This document shows positions 15,335-24,227 of a stretch of 40,968 bases of DNA, one piece after another. The notes under the pieces were generated by a model. The model searched no databases and was not told the origin of the DNA. It worked only from the letters and a program-made list of their open reading frames with translations. Source of the stretch: Muribaculaceae bacterium. Lineage in GTDB: Bacteria; Bacteroidota; Bacteroidia; Bacteroidales; Muribaculaceae. The stretch is taken from the NCBI GenBank assembly GCA_009775375.1, contig VSPO01000013.1:1-40968 (forward strand). The letters are read 5' to 3'. The position numbers and the translations under genes were made by a program. How positions within the stretch are numbered: position 1 is the stretch's first letter; the number at the start of each line of letters is the position of its first letter.

Positions 15335-16981
15335 ATGCCGACAAAACCTTTTCATTATCAGGAGCCGTTTCCTCTCGGGCCTGACACGACTGAATATCAA
15401 CTTATCACGAAGGACTACGTGAAGGTGGAAAACTGGAACGGTCATGAAATGCTGGTGGTGGATCCCGAAGCTTTGACCATCATAGCCAACGTGGCAAGCC
15501 ACAATTGCTCCTTCATGCTCCGCCGCGAGCACAACGAGATGGTGGCCAAGATTCTCCATGACCCGGAGGCTTCGGAGAACGACAAGTTCGTGGCCCTCAC
15601 CATGCTCCGCAACGCCGAGGTGGCTGCCAAAGGTGTGCTACCTTTCTGCCAGGACACGGGCACATCCATCTGCGCCGCCTACAAGGGCCAGCACGTCTGG
15701 ACCGGCTGCAACGACGAGGAGAAAATCTCCCTCGGTGTCTACAAGACCTACACCGAGAACAATCTCCGCTATTCGCAGAATGCCCCGCTCAACATGTATG
15801 ACGAGGTGAACACCGGCTGCAACCTACCGGCACAGATCGACATCCACGCCACCGAAGGCGGGGAATACAACTTCCTCTTCGTGGCCAAGGGTGGCGGCTC
15901 AGCCAACAAGACCTATCTCTACCAGGAGACCAAGGCTATCCTCAACAAGAAGACTCTCGTGCCTTTCCTCATCGAAAAGATGAAGACACTCGGCACGGCT
16001 GCATGCCCTCCCTATCACATTGCATTCGTCATCGGCGGCACCTCCGCCGAGGCCAACCTCGCAGCCGTGAAGAAAGCATCCGTGAAATACTACGACAACC
16101 TTCCGACCGAGGGCAACGAATACGGCCAGGCCTTCCGCGACGTGGAGCTTGAGAAAGAACTGCTCGAAGCCGCCCACTGCCTGGGCCTCGGCGCACAGTT
16201 CGGCGGAAAATATTATGCCCACGACGTGCGCGTCATCCGTCTGCCCCGCCACGGCGCATCCTGCCCCGTCGGAATGGGAGTCAGCTGCTCTGCCGACCGC
16301 AACTGCAAGGCCAAGATCAACAAAGATGGCCTCTGGGTGGAGAAACTCGACGAATTCCCCGGCCAGCTCATCCCCGAAGAGCTTCGCAAGGCAGGGGAGG
16401 GGGAAGTGGTGAAAATCGATCTCGACCGCCCCATGAAGGAGGTGCTCGCCGACCTTGACAAATATCCCGTGTCGACACGCCTCTCGCTCAAAGGTACCAT
16501 CATCGTAGGCCGCGACATCGCCCACGCCAAGATCAAAGAACGCCTTGACGCAGGAGAGCCTATGCCGCAATACCTCAAAGACCATCCCATCTACTACGCC
16601 GGCCCTGCCAAGAAACCCGATGGAATGCCTTCAGGCTCCTTCGGCCCGACAACGGCAGGACGTATGGACCCATACGTCGACCAGTTCCAGGCTGCCGGCG
16701 GCTCAATGATCATGATCGCCAAAGGCAACCGCAGCCAGCAAGTGACCGACGCCTGCAAGAAACATGGCGGTTTCTATCTCGGCTCAATCGGCGGCCCCGC
16801 AGCCATCCTCGCCCAGAACTCCATCAAGAACGTGGAGCTTCTCGAATATCCCGAACTCGGCATGGAGGCAATCTGGAAAATCGAGGTGGAAGACTTCCCC
16901 GCCTTCATCCTCGTAGACAACAAGGGCAACGATTTCTTCAAGCAAATCAAGCCCCGCTGTCCGCTCGACACCTGCAAATAA
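15335..16981 (+). CDS. fumA: Class I fumarate hydratase (4Fe-4S fumarase)
   Basis: 548 aa, the full length of a single-chain class I fumarase, catalysing fumarate to malate interconversion in the cytosol (reductive or oxidative branch of the TCA cycle). Cysteines C105 (PFCQDTGT), C224 (TAACPPYH) and C318 (PVGMGVSC) sit where the family's [4Fe-4S] ligands lie. The C-terminal beta domain carries the SFGPTTAGRMDPYVDQFQAAGG segment. In anaerobic Bacteroidales this oxygen-sensitive enzyme serves fumarate respiration and succinate formation (established for the group in general). The gene is monocistronic: promoter box upstream, strong terminator downstream. The E. coli homologues are fumA/fumB; the symbol is used in that sense. 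Confidence 0.95.
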   Translation: MPTKPFHYQEPFPLGPDTTEYQLITKDYVKVENWNGHEMLVVDPEALTIIANVASHNCSFMLRREHNEMVAKILHDPEASENDKFVALTMLRNAEVAAKGVLPFCQDTGTSICAAYKGQHVWTGCNDEEKISLGVYKTYTENNLRYSQNAPLNMYDEVNTGCNLPAQIDIHATEGGEYNFLFVAKGGGSANKTYLYQETKAILNKKTLVPFLIEKMKTLGTAACPPYHIAFVIGGTSAEANLAAVKKASVKYYDNLPTEGNEYGQAFRDVELEKELLEAAHCLGLGAQFGGKYYAHDVRVIRLPRHGASCPVGMGVSCSADRNCKAKINKDGLWVEKLDEFPGQLIPEELRKAGEGEVVKIDLDRPMKEVLADLDKYPVSTRLSLKGTIIVGRDIAHAKIKERLDAGEPMPQYLKDHPIYYAGPAKKPDGMPSGSFGPTTAGRMDPYVDQFQAAGGSMIMIAKGNRSQQVTDACKKHGGFYLGSIGGPAAILAQNSIKNVELLEYPELGMEAIWKIEVEDFPAFILVDNKGNDFFKQIKPRCPLDTCK

Positions 16982-17021
16982 TCCTTGCCGGCTGAAGCAT
17001 CAATCGGCCCCGCAAGACCCA

Positions 17022-17079
17022 AATGAACAAAATATCCCTGCCTTTTCTTTCAAAAGCAGGGATATTTTGTTCATTTTTA
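17022..17079 (+). terminator. Intrinsic terminator of the fumarase gene
   Basis: A perfect 20-bp stem (17022-17041 with 17056-17075), 14-nt loop, followed by T-rich TTTAT. It begins 41 nt after the fumarase stop codon. Confidence 0.9.
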
Positions 17080-17134
17080 TCTTCCGGCCTATCTTTTGAA
17101 CAATCAGCCTACCCCTTATATAAATACTTTTGAC

Positions 17135-17142
17135 TATATTTG
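17135..17142 (+). promoter_or_regulatory. Candidate downstream promoter box for the GH35 gene
   Basis: TATATTTG matches TAnnTTTG and lies 83 nt before the GH35 ATG. No good TTTG occurs at 19-21 nt upstream, so the -33 element is weak. Confidence 0.4.
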
Positions 17143-17225
17143 CACTATGAATCCTTCACGCCTCGGCGGCATCCACAAGGTCCGGCAGGAGTGAATCATC
17201 TATCGTAAAACTTTAACAATCTAAT

Positions 17226-19631
17226 ATGAGACGAATCATTATTAGTGCATCTGTGATGACATGGCTGGCCATGGGGGTCTGCCACACATCGTCGGCCGCC
17301 ATGCCCTCAGCGGCTCCGGCAGCTGAAGCCGTGAAGACGGCACCCCCCGGAAAATTCGAGGCGGGCAACTCAACGTTCCTGCTCAACGGCGAACCTTTCG
17401 TGGTCAAAGCCGCCGAGCTCCACTATCCCCGTATCCCCAAAGAATACTGGGACCAGCGTATCAAACTTTGCAAGGCCCTCGGCATGAACACCGTCTGCCT
17501 CTACACTTTCTGGAACTCCCACGAACCTAAAGAGGGACAATTCGACTTCACCGGACAGAACGACCTCCGCGAATTCGTGAAGCTTTGCCAGGAGAACGGG
17601 CTGAAAGTGATTCTCCGTCCCGGCCCCTACGTATGCGCCGAATGGGAGATGGGCGGACTTCCCTGGTGGCTCCTGAAGAAGAAAGACATCAGGCTGCGCG
17701 AGAACGACCCCTACTTCCTCGACAGGGTCGACAAATTTCAGAAAGCCGTGGCCGAACAGGTGGGCGACCTCACCATCGACAAGGGAGGCCCGATCATCAT
17801 GGTGCAGGTGGAGAACGAATACGGCTCATATGGCGAGGACAAGCCTTACGTGGCCAACATCCGCGATATGCTCCGCAAGAACTTCGGCAACGACGTGACC
17901 CTCTTCCAATGCGACTGGGCATCCAACTTCACCAAAAACGGACTCGACGACCTGATCTGGACCATGAACTTCGGAACGGGCGCAAACATCGACCAGCAAT
18001 TCGCCAAACTTAAGGAGCTGCGTCCGGAAAGCCCTCTGATGTGCTCGGAATTCTGGAGCGGATGGTTCGACAAATGGGGAGCAAACCATGAGACCCGTCC
18101 TGCAAAAGACATGATCGAGGGTATCGACGAGATGCTCTCGAAAAATATCTCCTTCAGCCTCTACATGACCCACGGAGGAACCAACTGGGGACACTGGGCC
18201 GGAGCCAACTCCCCGGGATTCGCTCCCGACGTCACCTCCTACGACTACGACGCCCCAATCAGCGAGAGCGGCCAGACCACTCCCAAATACTGGGAACTGA
18301 GAAAGACCCTGGAGAAATACTACGAAGGGAAGAAACTCCCCGCCGTGCCGAAAACGATAAAGCCTATCGCCGTCAAGAAATTCAACTTCACGGAAGTGGC
18401 CCCGCTTTTCCCCAACCTTCCCGAGCCCAAAAAGGACAAGAAGATCAAGACCATGGAGGAATACGACCAGGGATTCGGCAGCATCCTCTACCGCACGACC
18501 CTTCCCGCTCTCCCCAACGGAGGCCTGCTCACCGTCAATGACGCCCACGACTTCGCCCAGATTTTCATCAACGGGAAATACATAGGGAAACTCGACCGCC
18601 GCAACGGCGAGAAGGAGCTCGCCATTCCGGCCTGCGAGAAAGGGGCAAGCCTCGACATTCTCGTGGAGGCCATGGGCCGAATCAATTTCGGACGCGCGAT
18701 AAAGGACTTCAAAGGGATCACCAACAAAGTGACCGTCACCGAAGACCGCAACGGCTATCCTTTCGTCTGCGACCTCAAGAATTGGGAAGTATTCAATCTC
18801 GAAGATTCCCCCGAATTCTACGACTCGATGGAATACATGCCTATCGGCGCATTCACTCCCGGAGAGAACGGCCGTCTGCCAATCGGCGTCTACAAGGGGA
18901 CATTCAACGTCAACAAGCCTTCCGACACGTTCCTCAATTTCGAGACATGGGGCAAGGGGCTCGTCTACGTCAACGGTCGTCCCCTCGGAAGAATCTGGGA
19001 AATCGGTCCGCAACAGACGCTCTACATGCCCGGCTGCTGGCTTAAGAAAGGAGAGAACGAGATAATGGTGTTCGACATCGTCGGCCCCAAGCAAGCCGTA
19101 TCCGAAGGTCTGACAGAGCCTTTGCTCGACAATCTGCTCGTGCAGAAACCGCTGACCCACCGTCAGGAGGGAGAGAACCTTCAGCTCGCCGGATTGACCC
19201 CGGCCCTGACAGGCTCTTTCAATGCAGGCAACGGATGGCAAGAGCGCAAACTCGACACACCGGCCGAAGGCAGATACATCGCCATAGAGGCTGTCAACTC
19301 CATCGACAGGAAGGACAACGCAGCAATCGCCGAATTCTACGTGCTTGACGAAAACGGCGAACGCCTGTCGAGAGAACCCTGGATCGTAGACTATGCCGAC
19401 AGCGAAGACGTCAAAGGCGTCAACCGCTCTGCCGACAAGATGTTTGACCTTCAGGAATCCACCTATTGGAGCACCTCCCCGGGCGATCCGTTCCCTCACT
19501 CGGTCGTAATCGATCTTGGCGGCAATAAGAAAATCTCCGCCATACAGTATCTCCCCCGCATGGAGAGTGAGGTGCCGGGAGCGATCAAAGATTTCAAGGT
19601 CTACGTCAGCAAGACACCATTCAAAAAATAA
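17226..19631 (+). CDS. Secreted GH35 beta-galactosidase with C-terminal carbohydrate-binding-like domain
   Basis: 801 aa with a signal peptide (about 1-25, ending SSAA). The GH35 catalytic domain spans about 45-365: the acid/base is E198 in VENEYG and the nucleophile is E275 in SEFWSGW, both in family position. Beta-sandwich domains follow, and the C-terminal 130 residues (PFPHSVVIDLGGNKKISAIQYLPR) resemble an F5/8-type C or CBM32 module. It should remove terminal beta-galactose from glycans in the periplasm or at the surface. No SusC/SusD pair or sulfatase is nearby, so it is not part of an obvious polysaccharide locus. It is GC-rich like the fumarase, unlike the AT-rich stretch upstream of the repeats. 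Confidence 0.92.
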   Translation: MRRIIISASVMTWLAMGVCHTSSAAMPSAAPAAEAVKTAPPGKFEAGNSTFLLNGEPFVVKAAELHYPRIPKEYWDQRIKLCKALGMNTVCLYTFWNSHEPKEGQFDFTGQNDLREFVKLCQENGLKVILRPGPYVCAEWEMGGLPWWLLKKKDIRLRENDPYFLDRVDKFQKAVAEQVGDLTIDKGGPIIMVQVENEYGSYGEDKPYVANIRDMLRKNFGNDVTLFQCDWASNFTKNGLDDLIWTMNFGTGANIDQQFAKLKELRPESPLMCSEFWSGWFDKWGANHETRPAKDMIEGIDEMLSKNISFSLYMTHGGTNWGHWAGANSPGFAPDVTSYDYDAPISESGQTTPKYWELRKTLEKYYEGKKLPAVPKTIKPIAVKKFNFTEVAPLFPNLPEPKKDKKIKTMEEYDQGFGSILYRTTLPALPNGGLLTVNDAHDFAQIFINGKYIGKLDRRNGEKELAIPACEKGASLDILVEAMGRINFGRAIKDFKGITNKVTVTEDRNGYPFVCDLKNWEVFNLEDSPEFYDSMEYMPIGAFTPGENGRLPIGVYKGTFNVNKPSDTFLNFETWGKGLVYVNGRPLGRIWEIGPQQTLYMPGCWLKKGENEIMVFDIVGPKQAVSEGLTEPLLDNLLVQKPLTHRQEGENLQLAGLTPALTGSFNAGNGWQERKLDTPAEGRYIAIEAVNSIDRKDNAAIAEFYVLDENGERLSREPWIVDYADSEDVKGVNRSADKMFDLQESTYWSTSPGDPFPHSVVIDLGGNKKISAIQYLPRMESEVPGAIKDFKVYVSKTPFKK

Positions 19632-19687
19632 TACCCCCCTCAGTAGCGGTCGGGACGTAATTCCGCTTCGACCGCTACGAGGAAAAC

Positions 19688-19729
19688 GTAAAAAATAAAG
19701 GCTGCCGATTGGCAGCTTTTATTTTTTAC
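19688..19729. terminator. Bidirectional terminator between GH35 and CDF genes
   Basis: A 19-bp stem (19688-19706 with 19711-19729), one G-T pair, 4-nt loop, A-rich on the left and T-rich on the right. It can end the GH35 transcript (+) and the CDF transcript (-), whose stop is at 19735. Confidence 0.9.
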
Positions 19730-19734
19730 TTGAC

Positions 19735-20625
19735 TCACTCCATCGGCTCCATGTGGATCCCGATATACGTGTCAGAGCCATACTTACTTTTCAGGCGACG
19801 TTCTACTTCCGAGGCAATCTCATGCGCCTCCTTAAGCGACAGCGACGACGACATCTTTATATGAGCGTCAATAGCCACCTTAGGGCCGATACGCCGCGTG
19901 CGCAACCTATGAAATCCCTTCACTCCGGGCGTGGAGTAAATCGCAGATGCAATCTCCCTCTTATCATTTTCCGAAAGCGACTTCTCCAACAGCTCATCAA
20001 TACCCGGCTTCATAAGCGAATAAGCTGCCTTCAATATAAAACCGCTGACCACGATGGCCGCTATCGGATCGAGCACATTCCATTTCGGTCCGAGAAACAT
20101 GGCGCCTCCGATACCCACCAAAGTGGCAAGCGAGGTCATGGCATCGCTACGATGATGCCATGCATTGGCCACCACAGCGGAGGAATTGAGCCTTCGCCCT
20201 GCCCTCACCGTATATTGATAAAGTCCCTCCTTGAAAAGGATGGAAACCAACGCCGCCAACAGTGCGATAAAACCCGGAGAGGGGAGAGGCTCGCCCTTAA
20301 AGAAGCCGACAGCCTTCTCGATTCCATTCCAGGCAAGGCCTATTCCTACGAAAGCGAGCAGCAAGCCCACGATCACCGAAGCAAGCGTCTCATACTTGCC
20401 ATGCCCATAGTCGTGGTCTGCATCCACCGGTTTGCCCGAAATATGCACAAAAACCACAACAATTATGTCAGTGACGAAATCAGACAACGAATGGACAGCA
20501 TCTGCAATCATCGCGGAGCTGTGACCCACGATTCCCGCCACAAACTTGAACACCATCAGAAGGAAATTGACCACCCCTCCTACCAGCGTCACTTTATAAA
20601 TCTCTTTTTCCCGTTTCTCAGCCAT
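19735..20625 (-). CDS. Cation diffusion facilitator (CDF) family metal transporter
   Basis: 296 aa. Six hydrophobic segments occupy about residues 12-205, with the CDF metal-site motifs S-L-S-D-F-V-T-D in helix 2 and HHRSDAMTS in helix 5, plus DHDYGHGKYETL on the cytoplasmic side between helices 2 and 3. The C-terminal cytoplasmic domain (about 210-290, RRIGPKVAIDAHIKMSSSLSLKEAHEIASEVERRL) is the usual dimerisation domain. It exports divalent cations such as zinc, iron or manganese by proton antiport; the ion is not decidable from sequence. Monocistronic, with its own promoter and terminator. Confidence 0.93.
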   Translation of the reverse strand: MAEKREKEIYKVTLVGGVVNFLLMVFKFVAGIVGHSSAMIADAVHSLSDFVTDIIVVVFVHISGKPVDADHDYGHGKYETLASVIVGLLLAFVGIGLAWNGIEKAVGFFKGEPLPSPGFIALLAALVSILFKEGLYQYTVRAGRRLNSSAVVANAWHHRSDAMTSLATLVGIGGAMFLGPKWNVLDPIAAIVVSGFILKAAYSLMKPGIDELLEKSLSENDKREIASAIYSTPGVKGFHRLRTRRIGPKVAIDAHIKMSSSLSLKEAHEIASEVERRLKSKYGSDTYIGIHMEPME

Positions 20626-20659
20626 AAGTGAATTTTCTTGTGTATGTGCAAAAGAAGTG

Positions 20660-20692
20660 CAAAATTAAGAATAAATGAGCATATTGACCAAG
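20660..20692 (-). promoter_or_regulatory. Bacteroidetes-type promoter for the CDF transporter
   Basis: On the minus strand CTTG (20689-20692) is followed after 21 nt by TAATTTTG (20660-20667). It lies 34 nt before the ATG at 20625. Confidence 0.7.
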
Positions 20693-20751
20693 AAAGCCGA
20701 GAAAAATAAACCGAGAATCAGACCACCTTTGCAAGAAGGGAACAGCAACAA

Positions 20752-20786
20752 AAAAAGGCCCTGACATTATCTGTCGGGGCCTTTTT
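20752..20786 (-). terminator. Intrinsic terminator of htpG
   Basis: A 15-bp stem with one G-T pair (20752-20766 with 20772-20786), 5-nt loop. On the minus strand it ends in a run of T (from the A tract at 20750-20756). It lies 45 nt past the htpG stop. Confidence 0.88.
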
Positions 20787-20831
20787 CGTTATTTTTGATA
20801 CGTCATTTCTGACGTATGACCATCCTTATTA

Positions 20832-22865
20832 TCAAAGGAGGGAAATCGAACGCTTGATGAAATCGTTGAGACTTTCGCCGCTCAGAAGATGGCTTTGCAG
20901 CAACGCAAGGTCGATGATCTGTTTCACCTTCGGCTGCTCTGAGGCATAGCGCGACACGATGTCTTCCTCCTTCTTGCGGAGATCGGCAACCTTGCCCTCC
21001 TTCTCCGAAAGGTCGGGAGCGGCTTCCTTCTTGTCGGTCGCTTCCTTACGGGCCGCCTCAATCTCATTGTTGAGAGTCTCTATCTCAGCTCGAATCGGAG
21101 TCACCTCATTCTCCAGAGATGACGTGGCGAGATTGATTATCTCCTTGACCGCAGGCTGTTCCGTATTCACGATTATCTCATAATTGTCGGGCATCTCGCC
21201 ATAGAATCCGCCGCCGGGCTGCATGGCCGCCATCTCCTTCATCCTTCGCATGAACTCATTCTGAGTGACTGTGGCCGGAGCGTCTTCCGGACGTAAAGCG
21301 GCAAAGGTCACGATGAACTGAGCCTTGTCGACTTTCGGCACCTGGCTCTTAACGACAGTGCTCATAATGTCGGTCTGTAAGGGTGATAGACCCGCGTCGC
21401 TGCGGTCGCTCTTCTCAATCAGACGCTCCGGGATGTCGGAATCAACCCTGACGAAGCGTGTCTTCTCATTCTTCTGCTCAAGCAGGCCCACGATATGAGG
21501 ATCAAGCTGGCCGTTCATCACGAGCACATTGTAGCCCTTGTCCTGAGCAGCCTTGACGTAGGTGAACTGCGCGGTGGCATCCGTTGCGTAGAGATATATG
21601 ACGGTGTCATTCTTGTCGGTCTGCGAAGCCTCGATAAGCTTACGGTATTCTTCGAGAGTGTAGTAGTTGCCATCCACGTCCTTAAGGAGGAAGAACTTCT
21701 TTGCTGACTCTGAGAATTTCTCATCGGTCAGCATACCGTATTCGATAAAGACCTTTATGTCGTCCCATTTCTCCTCAAAGCCCTTGCGGTCGTCCTTAAA
21801 CATCTTGTCGAGCTTCTCAGCCACTTTCTTAGAGATATAGGAAGAAATTTTCTTCACCTGCTGGTCGGCCTGAAGATAGCTGCGGCTGACATTGAGAGGG
21901 ATGTCGGGAGAATCAATCACACCCTGCATGAGGGTCATGAATTCCGGCACAACGCCCTCCACCTGGTCGGTCACATAGACCTGATTGCAGTAGAGCTGGA
22001 TTCGGTTTTTCTGTATGTCAAAATTATTCCTGATTTTCGGGAAATAGAGAATGCCGGTCAGCGTGAATGGATAATCCACGTTAAGATGAATCCAGAACAT
22101 CGGGTCGTCGTTGCCCGGCATCAGCTCATGATAGAACTTCAGATATTCGTCGTCGCTAAGTTCGGTCGGTTTCTTAGTCCAGAGCGGTTCGGCTGCATTG
22201 ACAATCTTGTCTTTGTCAGTGTCGACGTATTTGCCGTCTTTCCATTCCTGCTCCTTGCCTGAAATCACGGGAACAGGAAGAAAACGACAATACTTCTTCA
22301 GCAGAGCGTCGATGCGCACCTGGTCGAGGAAATCCTTGTTGTCGTCGTCGATATAAAGGATCACGTCGGTGCCTCTTTCCCCCTTCTCGATCTCCTTCAT
22401 CTCATATTCTGGACTGCCGTCGCAGACCCATTCCACGGCCTTTGCCCCCTCCTTATACGACAAAGAACGGATCTCCACTTTCTTCGACACCATGAAAGCC
22501 GAGTAGAAACCAAGGCCGAAATGGCCGATGATGGAGTTTGCAGTGTCCTTATACTTAGCCAAGAACTCCTCGGCTCCGGAAAAAGCAATCTGATTGATGT
22601 ATTTTTCTATGTCTTCGGCATCCATGCCTATGCCTTGGTCAGAAATCGTGAGAGTGCCGGCCTCTTTGTCGACTTTCACCTTCACGTTCATTTCGCCAAG
22701 CTCGCCCTTGTATTCTCCGAAAGATGAGAGGGTCTTCAGCTTCTGGGTGGCGTCGATAGCATTCGACACGAGCTCACGAAGGAAGATTTCATGGTCGCTG
22801 TAAAGAAATTTTTTGATGATGGGGAAGATGTTTTCAGTAGTAACCCCAATTTTGCCTGTTGCCAT
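20832..22865 (-). CDS. htpG: Hsp90-family molecular chaperone HtpG
   Basis: 677 aa, near full family length. The N-terminal GHKL ATPase domain shows FLRELVSNAIDA (Mg-binding Asn), DQGIGM and GHFGLGFYSAFMV. The middle domain includes NVSRSYLQAD with the catalytic-loop Arg, and the C-terminal dimerisation domain follows, without the eukaryotic MEEVD tail. An acidic/Lys-rich helical stretch (about 590-640, predicted coiled coil) lies in the C-terminal half. It is an ATP-dependent cytosolic chaperone for stressed or maturing proteins. No clear promoter was found upstream. Confidence 0.97.
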   Translation of the reverse strand: MATGKIGVTTENIFPIIKKFLYSDHEIFLRELVSNAIDATQKLKTLSSFGEYKGELGEMNVKVKVDKEAGTLTISDQGIGMDAEDIEKYINQIAFSGAEEFLAKYKDTANSIIGHFGLGFYSAFMVSKKVEIRSLSYKEGAKAVEWVCDGSPEYEMKEIEKGERGTDVILYIDDDNKDFLDQVRIDALLKKYCRFLPVPVISGKEQEWKDGKYVDTDKDKIVNAAEPLWTKKPTELSDDEYLKFYHELMPGNDDPMFWIHLNVDYPFTLTGILYFPKIRNNFDIQKNRIQLYCNQVYVTDQVEGVVPEFMTLMQGVIDSPDIPLNVSRSYLQADQQVKKISSYISKKVAEKLDKMFKDDRKGFEEKWDDIKVFIEYGMLTDEKFSESAKKFFLLKDVDGNYYTLEEYRKLIEASQTDKNDTVIYLYATDATAQFTYVKAAQDKGYNVLVMNGQLDPHIVGLLEQKNEKTRFVRVDSDIPERLIEKSDRSDAGLSPLQTDIMSTVVKSQVPKVDKAQFIVTFAALRPEDAPATVTQNEFMRRMKEMAAMQPGGGFYGEMPDNYEIIVNTEQPAVKEIINLATSSLENEVTPIRAEIETLNNEIEAARKEATDKKEAAPDLSEKEGKVADLRKKEEDIVSRYASEQPKVKQIIDLALLQSHLLSGESLNDFIKRSISLL

Positions 22866-23270
22866 ATTATATATGAGTTTAAAATTTTTCTATCAAGAGA
22901 GAAAATCAAAAACCGTGCCATTTTCTCATCAGGAAGCAAAACGACAGCCTTCCAACAATTAATCGGGAGCAGAACGAGAGCTGCAATGTCGAAGCTTCCA
23001 CTACGCGCGGCATAACTAAAACAACCGAAAATAACAGTTGGGTTGAAACTAATGCACCATAAGAGGAGTCTAACCATCATGTGACACCCAAAAGATGCCA
23101 TTGCTTCAGACAGAGCTTTCCGGCAGAGACAATTGACATCCCTAAATCAATTTTCACTGACGGAAATGCCCATAATGAGATTATTTTTTATTAATTTTAC
23201 ACCCTCATATAGACAGCGTAACACATGAACACCCTTCAGGAAAGCTATCTGCTTTTTTGAAGGGGGAGAA
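22866..23270. other. Gap between divergent htpG and ABC exporter genes
   Basis: 405 nt that should hold both promoters. The only hint on + is TAATTTTA (23192-23199), one mismatch from TAnnTTTG, with no good upstream box. On - no matching pair was found before htpG. Small open frames here overlap htpG or lack recognisable content. A purine-rich GGGGGAGAA just before 23271 acts as a ribosome binding site for the ABC gene. Confidence 0.4.
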
Positions 23271-24227
23271 ATGACAATAACCAACCAAACAGAAATGGAT
23301 ATACTTCAAATCAACAACGTCAGTAAAAGCTACACCAACCATGTGGCCCTCGACAACGTCTCGCTGACAATTCCCGAAGGCTCGATCTATGGCCTTTTGG
23401 GGCCGAACGGTGCCGGCAAGACCACCCTCATCCGAATTATCAACCATATCACTGCCCCGGATTCCGGAGAAGTGATATTCGACGGACATCCGCTTACGCA
23501 GAATGACATCGTCCATATCGGCTATCTCCCGGAGGAAAGGGGACTTTACAAGAAAATGAAGGTGGGCGACCAGGCAATGTTTTTCGCGAAACTGAAAGGG
23601 CTCTCATCCAAACAGGCCATGACGGAGCTAAAGCAATGGTTTGAACGGCTGGAAATCATGGATTGGTGGAACAAAAAAGTAGAGGAGCTTTCGAAAGGCA
23701 TGGCCCAGAAAGTGCAGTTCATAGTGACGGTGCTCCACAGGCCCAAGCTATTGATTTTCGATGAGCCGTTCTCCGGCTTCGACCCCATAAACGCCGACCT
23801 CCTGACTAAAGAGATACTGAGGCTGAACAAAGAATTCGGCTCCACCGTCATATTCTCCACCCACAACATGGAGAGCGTGGAGGCTCTTTGCGACGACATC
23901 ACCCTCATCAACCGCTCCCATAACATCCTTTCGGGCAACGTCAACGAAATCCGCCAGGCCATGGGAAAGGGGAGATACAGGATAAGTTTCGAAGGCGCTC
24001 CCTCACAGCTGACAGAGACCCTCGGCGATCGCATCATGGAATGTCGGTTCAGCAGCGAGCATGGCCTCAACAAAGCCATCATAAGGCTTCAGCCGGATGC
24101 AGACCGCAGAGACGTGATCGACATTATCAACAAATCAGTGGACCTCGTGACGTTTGACAGGGCGCTTCCCTCCATGAACGACATTTTTATCCAAACAGTA
24201 GAAAAGAACAACCAGCAACAATCATGA
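23271..24227 (+). CDS. ABC transporter ATP-binding subunit (NatA-like)
   Basis: 318 aa. Walker A GPNGAGKTT, signature LSKGMAQKVQF, Walker B LLIFDEPFSGFDP and switch His in STHNM are all intact. The C-terminal ~80 residues form the extension seen in DrrA/NatA-type exporters. The ATG at 23271 has a purine-rich ribosome binding site 2 nt upstream; an internal ATG at 23295 (MDILQINNVS) is the other candidate. It overlaps the permease gene by 4 nt (ATGA). It would energise efflux through the adjacent ABC-2 permease; NatA in Bacillus exports sodium, but the substrate here is not known. Confidence 0.92.
   Translation: MTITNQTEMDILQINNVSKSYTNHVALDNVSLTIPEGSIYGLLGPNGAGKTTLIRIINHITAPDSGEVIFDGHPLTQNDIVHIGYLPEERGLYKKMKVGDQAMFFAKLKGLSSKQAMTELKQWFERLEIMDWWNKKVEELSKGMAQKVQFIVTVLHRPKLLIFDEPFSGFDPINADLLTKEILRLNKEFGSTVIFSTHNMESVEALCDDITLINRSHNILSGNVNEIRQAMGKGRYRISFEGAPSQLTETLGDRIMECRFSSEHGLNKAIIRLQPDADRRDVIDIINKSVDLVTFDRALPSMNDIFIQTVEKNNQQQS

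Noticed and set aside
17147..17194. 15-codon leader peptide before the GH35 gene
   Set aside because: Its ATG falls at the predicted transcription start, and nothing else supports translation.
17826..19499. 557-codon open frame antisense to the GH35 gene
   Set aside because: Shadow of a GC-rich gene whose own frame carries the catalytic motifs.
19753..20631. 292-codon open frame antisense to the CDF transporter
   Set aside because: No family resemblance; the opposite strand encodes a clear CDF protein with promoter and terminator.
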